Assembly: GCF_900105125.1 (NCBI RefSeq)
Contig: NZ_LT629750.1
Location: 930,001-994,000, forward strand
Source: Bradyrhizobium canariense
Lineage (GTDB): Bacteria > Pseudomonadota > Alphaproteobacteria > Rhizobiales > Xanthobacteraceae
Length of the DNA: 64,000 nt
Direction: 5' to 3'
Every line of letters begins with the position of its first letter. Position 1 is the first letter of the stretch. The notes under the pieces were generated by a model. The model was not told where the DNA came from and did no database searches. It saw nothing but the letters and a program-made list of their open reading frames with translations. The position numbers were made by a program, and so were the translations under genes. Positions 63,002 through 64,000 of this stretch are shown here, piece after piece.

Positions 63002-64000
63002 ATGGGATATCGCATTGCCGTCGATATCGGCGGAACCTTTACCGACGGGGTGATCGAGAAAGTTTCCGGTGGTCAAATCTATCTCGCCAAGCGTCTGACG
63101 ACCCAGAGCGATCCTGGCGAGGCGCTCTCGAACGTCGTCAACGACCTGCTCGCCGCGGTTGCCGCGCAGGCTGAGCGAAGAGTTCCTGCCGAAGTGACCG
63201 AAGTAATTCACGGCAGCACACTCGTGACCAATTCGCTGATCGAGCGCAAAGGCGTTCCGACTGCGCTGGTCGCCACCGCGGGTACGGCAGACGTGATCGA
63301 TATCCGGCGCGAGGTTCGCTACGACCTCTATGATCTCGACATCGAGATGCCCGAGCCGCTCGTCCCCGCCGAGCGCCGTTTCGAAATCGCCGAACGTACC
63401 GCCGCGGACGGCGCCGTTCTGAAGCGTCCGGACGGCGACGCCATTGCCGGACTCATCGCGCAGCTGCGGGCGGCCAATGTGCAGTCCGTTGCGGTCTCGC
63501 TTCTTCATTCCTGCGTCAATGCGGCGAATGAGAACGAAGTGGGAGCGGCGCTTCGTGATGCCTTCCCGGGAATGTGCGTGAGTCTCTCTTCGCGGGTCGC
63601 CTGCGAGATTCGCGAATATGAGCGGACCACCACCACCATCGCTAACGCCTACGTGCAGCCCATCGTCAGACAATATCTCGGTGAGCTGGAGAGCCGGCTG
63701 CGGCAGGCGGGAATCGACGCGAATCTGCGCATCATGGTGTCGAGCGGCGGGTCCACCTCCGTGGCGGCGGCGGCAGAAGTGCCGATCTCCACGATCGAAT
63801 CCGGCCCCGCCGGCGGCGTCTTGAGCGCGACCAACGCCGGCCGCGCCGCGGGTTTCGACGATGTGCTGGCATTTGATATGGGGGGCACCACCGCCAAGAT
63901 TTGCACGATCCTCTCCGGAGTGCCCTCGGTCGTGCATGTCTTCGAGGCCGCCCGTGTGCGGCGATTCAAGAAGGGCAGTGGACTTCCGCTTCTGGTGGCC
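63002..64000 (+). CDS. Hydantoinase/oxoprolinase A-like protein (partial)
   Basis: The frame opens at ATG 63002 after GGGGAGG and runs off the right edge with 333 codons visible. The start RIAVDIGGTFTDGVIE is the phosphate-1 motif of the hydantoinase A/acetone carboxylase/acetophenone carboxylase family (ASKHA fold). EVIHGSTLVTNSLIERKG, SLSSRVACEIREYERTTTTIANAYVQP and a second phosphate motif LAFDMGGTTAK (near residue 290) follow. Such proteins are ATP-dependent and work with a HyuB-type partner, expected just beyond the window. It is divergent from the NicX/M29-like and aminotransferase genes; hydrolysis or carboxylation of a cyclic amide or ketone is plausible. Confidence 0.93.
   Translation, partial: MGYRIAVDIGGTFTDGVIEKVSGGQIYLAKRLTTQSDPGEALSNVVNDLLAAVAAQAERRVPAEVTEVIHGSTLVTNSLIERKGVPTALVATAGTADVIDIRREVRYDLYDLDIEMPEPLVPAERRFEIAERTAADGAVLKRPDGDAIAGLIAQLRAANVQSVAVSLLHSCVNAANENEVGAALRDAFPGMCVSLSSRVACEIREYERTTTTIANAYVQPIVRQYLGELESRLRQAGIDANLRIMVSSGGSTSVAAAAEVPISTIESGPAGGVLSATNAGRAAGFDDVLAFDMGGTTAKICTILSGVPSVVHVFEAARVRRFKKGSGLPLLVA

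Overview
The window looks like a chromosomal segment of an alphaproteobacterium of the Bradyrhizobium/Rhodopseudomonas group. The main reasons are the high G+C content, the gene order metY / CoA-binding protein / enoyl-CoA hydratase-like / PaaI thioesterase / rplM-rpsI, a glnB-glnA pair behind a sigma-54-type promoter, a DUF2842-ctaA pair, and two repeat types that I associate from memory with bradyrhizobial genomes (about 11.48-12.06 kb and 19.05-19.12 kb). No species can be named from sequence alone.

Layout. (1) 1-9.05 kb is an exopolysaccharide locus: a polymerase/ligase-like membrane protein cut by the left edge, an undecaprenyl-phosphate sugar phosphotransferase, a GT4 glycosyltransferase and a Wza-like lipoprotein on the minus strand; a Wzc-like co-polymerase on the plus strand; then a GNAT/BioF2-type protein and a NodB-fold protein whose metal site is gone. 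(2) 9.05-11.4 kb holds DUF2842, heme A synthase and an FTR1 iron permease. (3) 11.4-18.6 kb is a scarred accessory region: dispersed repeat, truncated MetA-like porin, intact arylsulfatase, two DUF1254 proteins and the C-terminal stump of a second sulfatase. (4) 18.6-26.9 kb is mostly housekeeping: metY with a structured leader, CoA-binding protein, crotonase-like protein, thioesterase, L13/S9, a diguanylate cyclase, a monooxygenase-fold protein and an AI-2E family permease. (5) 27.5-33.65 kb is a compact, locally AT-richer glycan cassette: methyltransferase, polyprenyl-phosphate GT2, AsnB-type amidotransferase, second methyltransferase, GT-C membrane protein. (6) 33.8-40.5 kb: class-I amidotransferase hydrolase, a FAH/ketopantoate-reductase fusion, glnA, glnB, NAD(P)HX repair enzyme.

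(7) 40.6-52.1 kb is a catabolic stretch with its own regulators: LacI-type repressor with a perfect palindromic operator next to an OFA-type MFS carrier and an enolase-superfamily protein; a mandelate-racemase-like enzyme coupled to a copper-ligand-less multicopper-oxidase-like protein; tRNA-Leu(UAG); a solute:sodium symporter, an Asp-nucleophile alpha/beta hydrolase, an IclR regulator and an FAD oxidoreductase. (8) 52.1-54.4 kb: small Cys-pair protein, TauE/SafE permease, AraC regulator. (9) 54.6-60.2 kb looks acquired: it opens with a stump of a DUF3363-type conjugative relaxase and holds three SDRs (one frameshifted at its start), an aldo/keto reductase, and two related TetR regulators with similar operators. 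(10) 60.3-64 kb: PLP aminotransferase, NicX/M29-like metalloprotein and, divergently, a hydantoinase A-like protein cut by the right edge.

The recurring theme is loss of active-site residues in otherwise intact reading frames (NodB-like, BY-kinase-like, multicopper oxidase-like, crotonase-like and one enolase-superfamily protein), together with several deletion or frameshift scars in the accessory blocks. I did not find a clearly new defence or mobile system. The strongest candidates for undescribed biology are the glycan cassette at 27.5-33.65 kb, the catalytically degenerate proteins of the exopolysaccharide locus, and the paired TetR/operator block at 56-60 kb. All family calls come from reading motifs by eye, with no database search.
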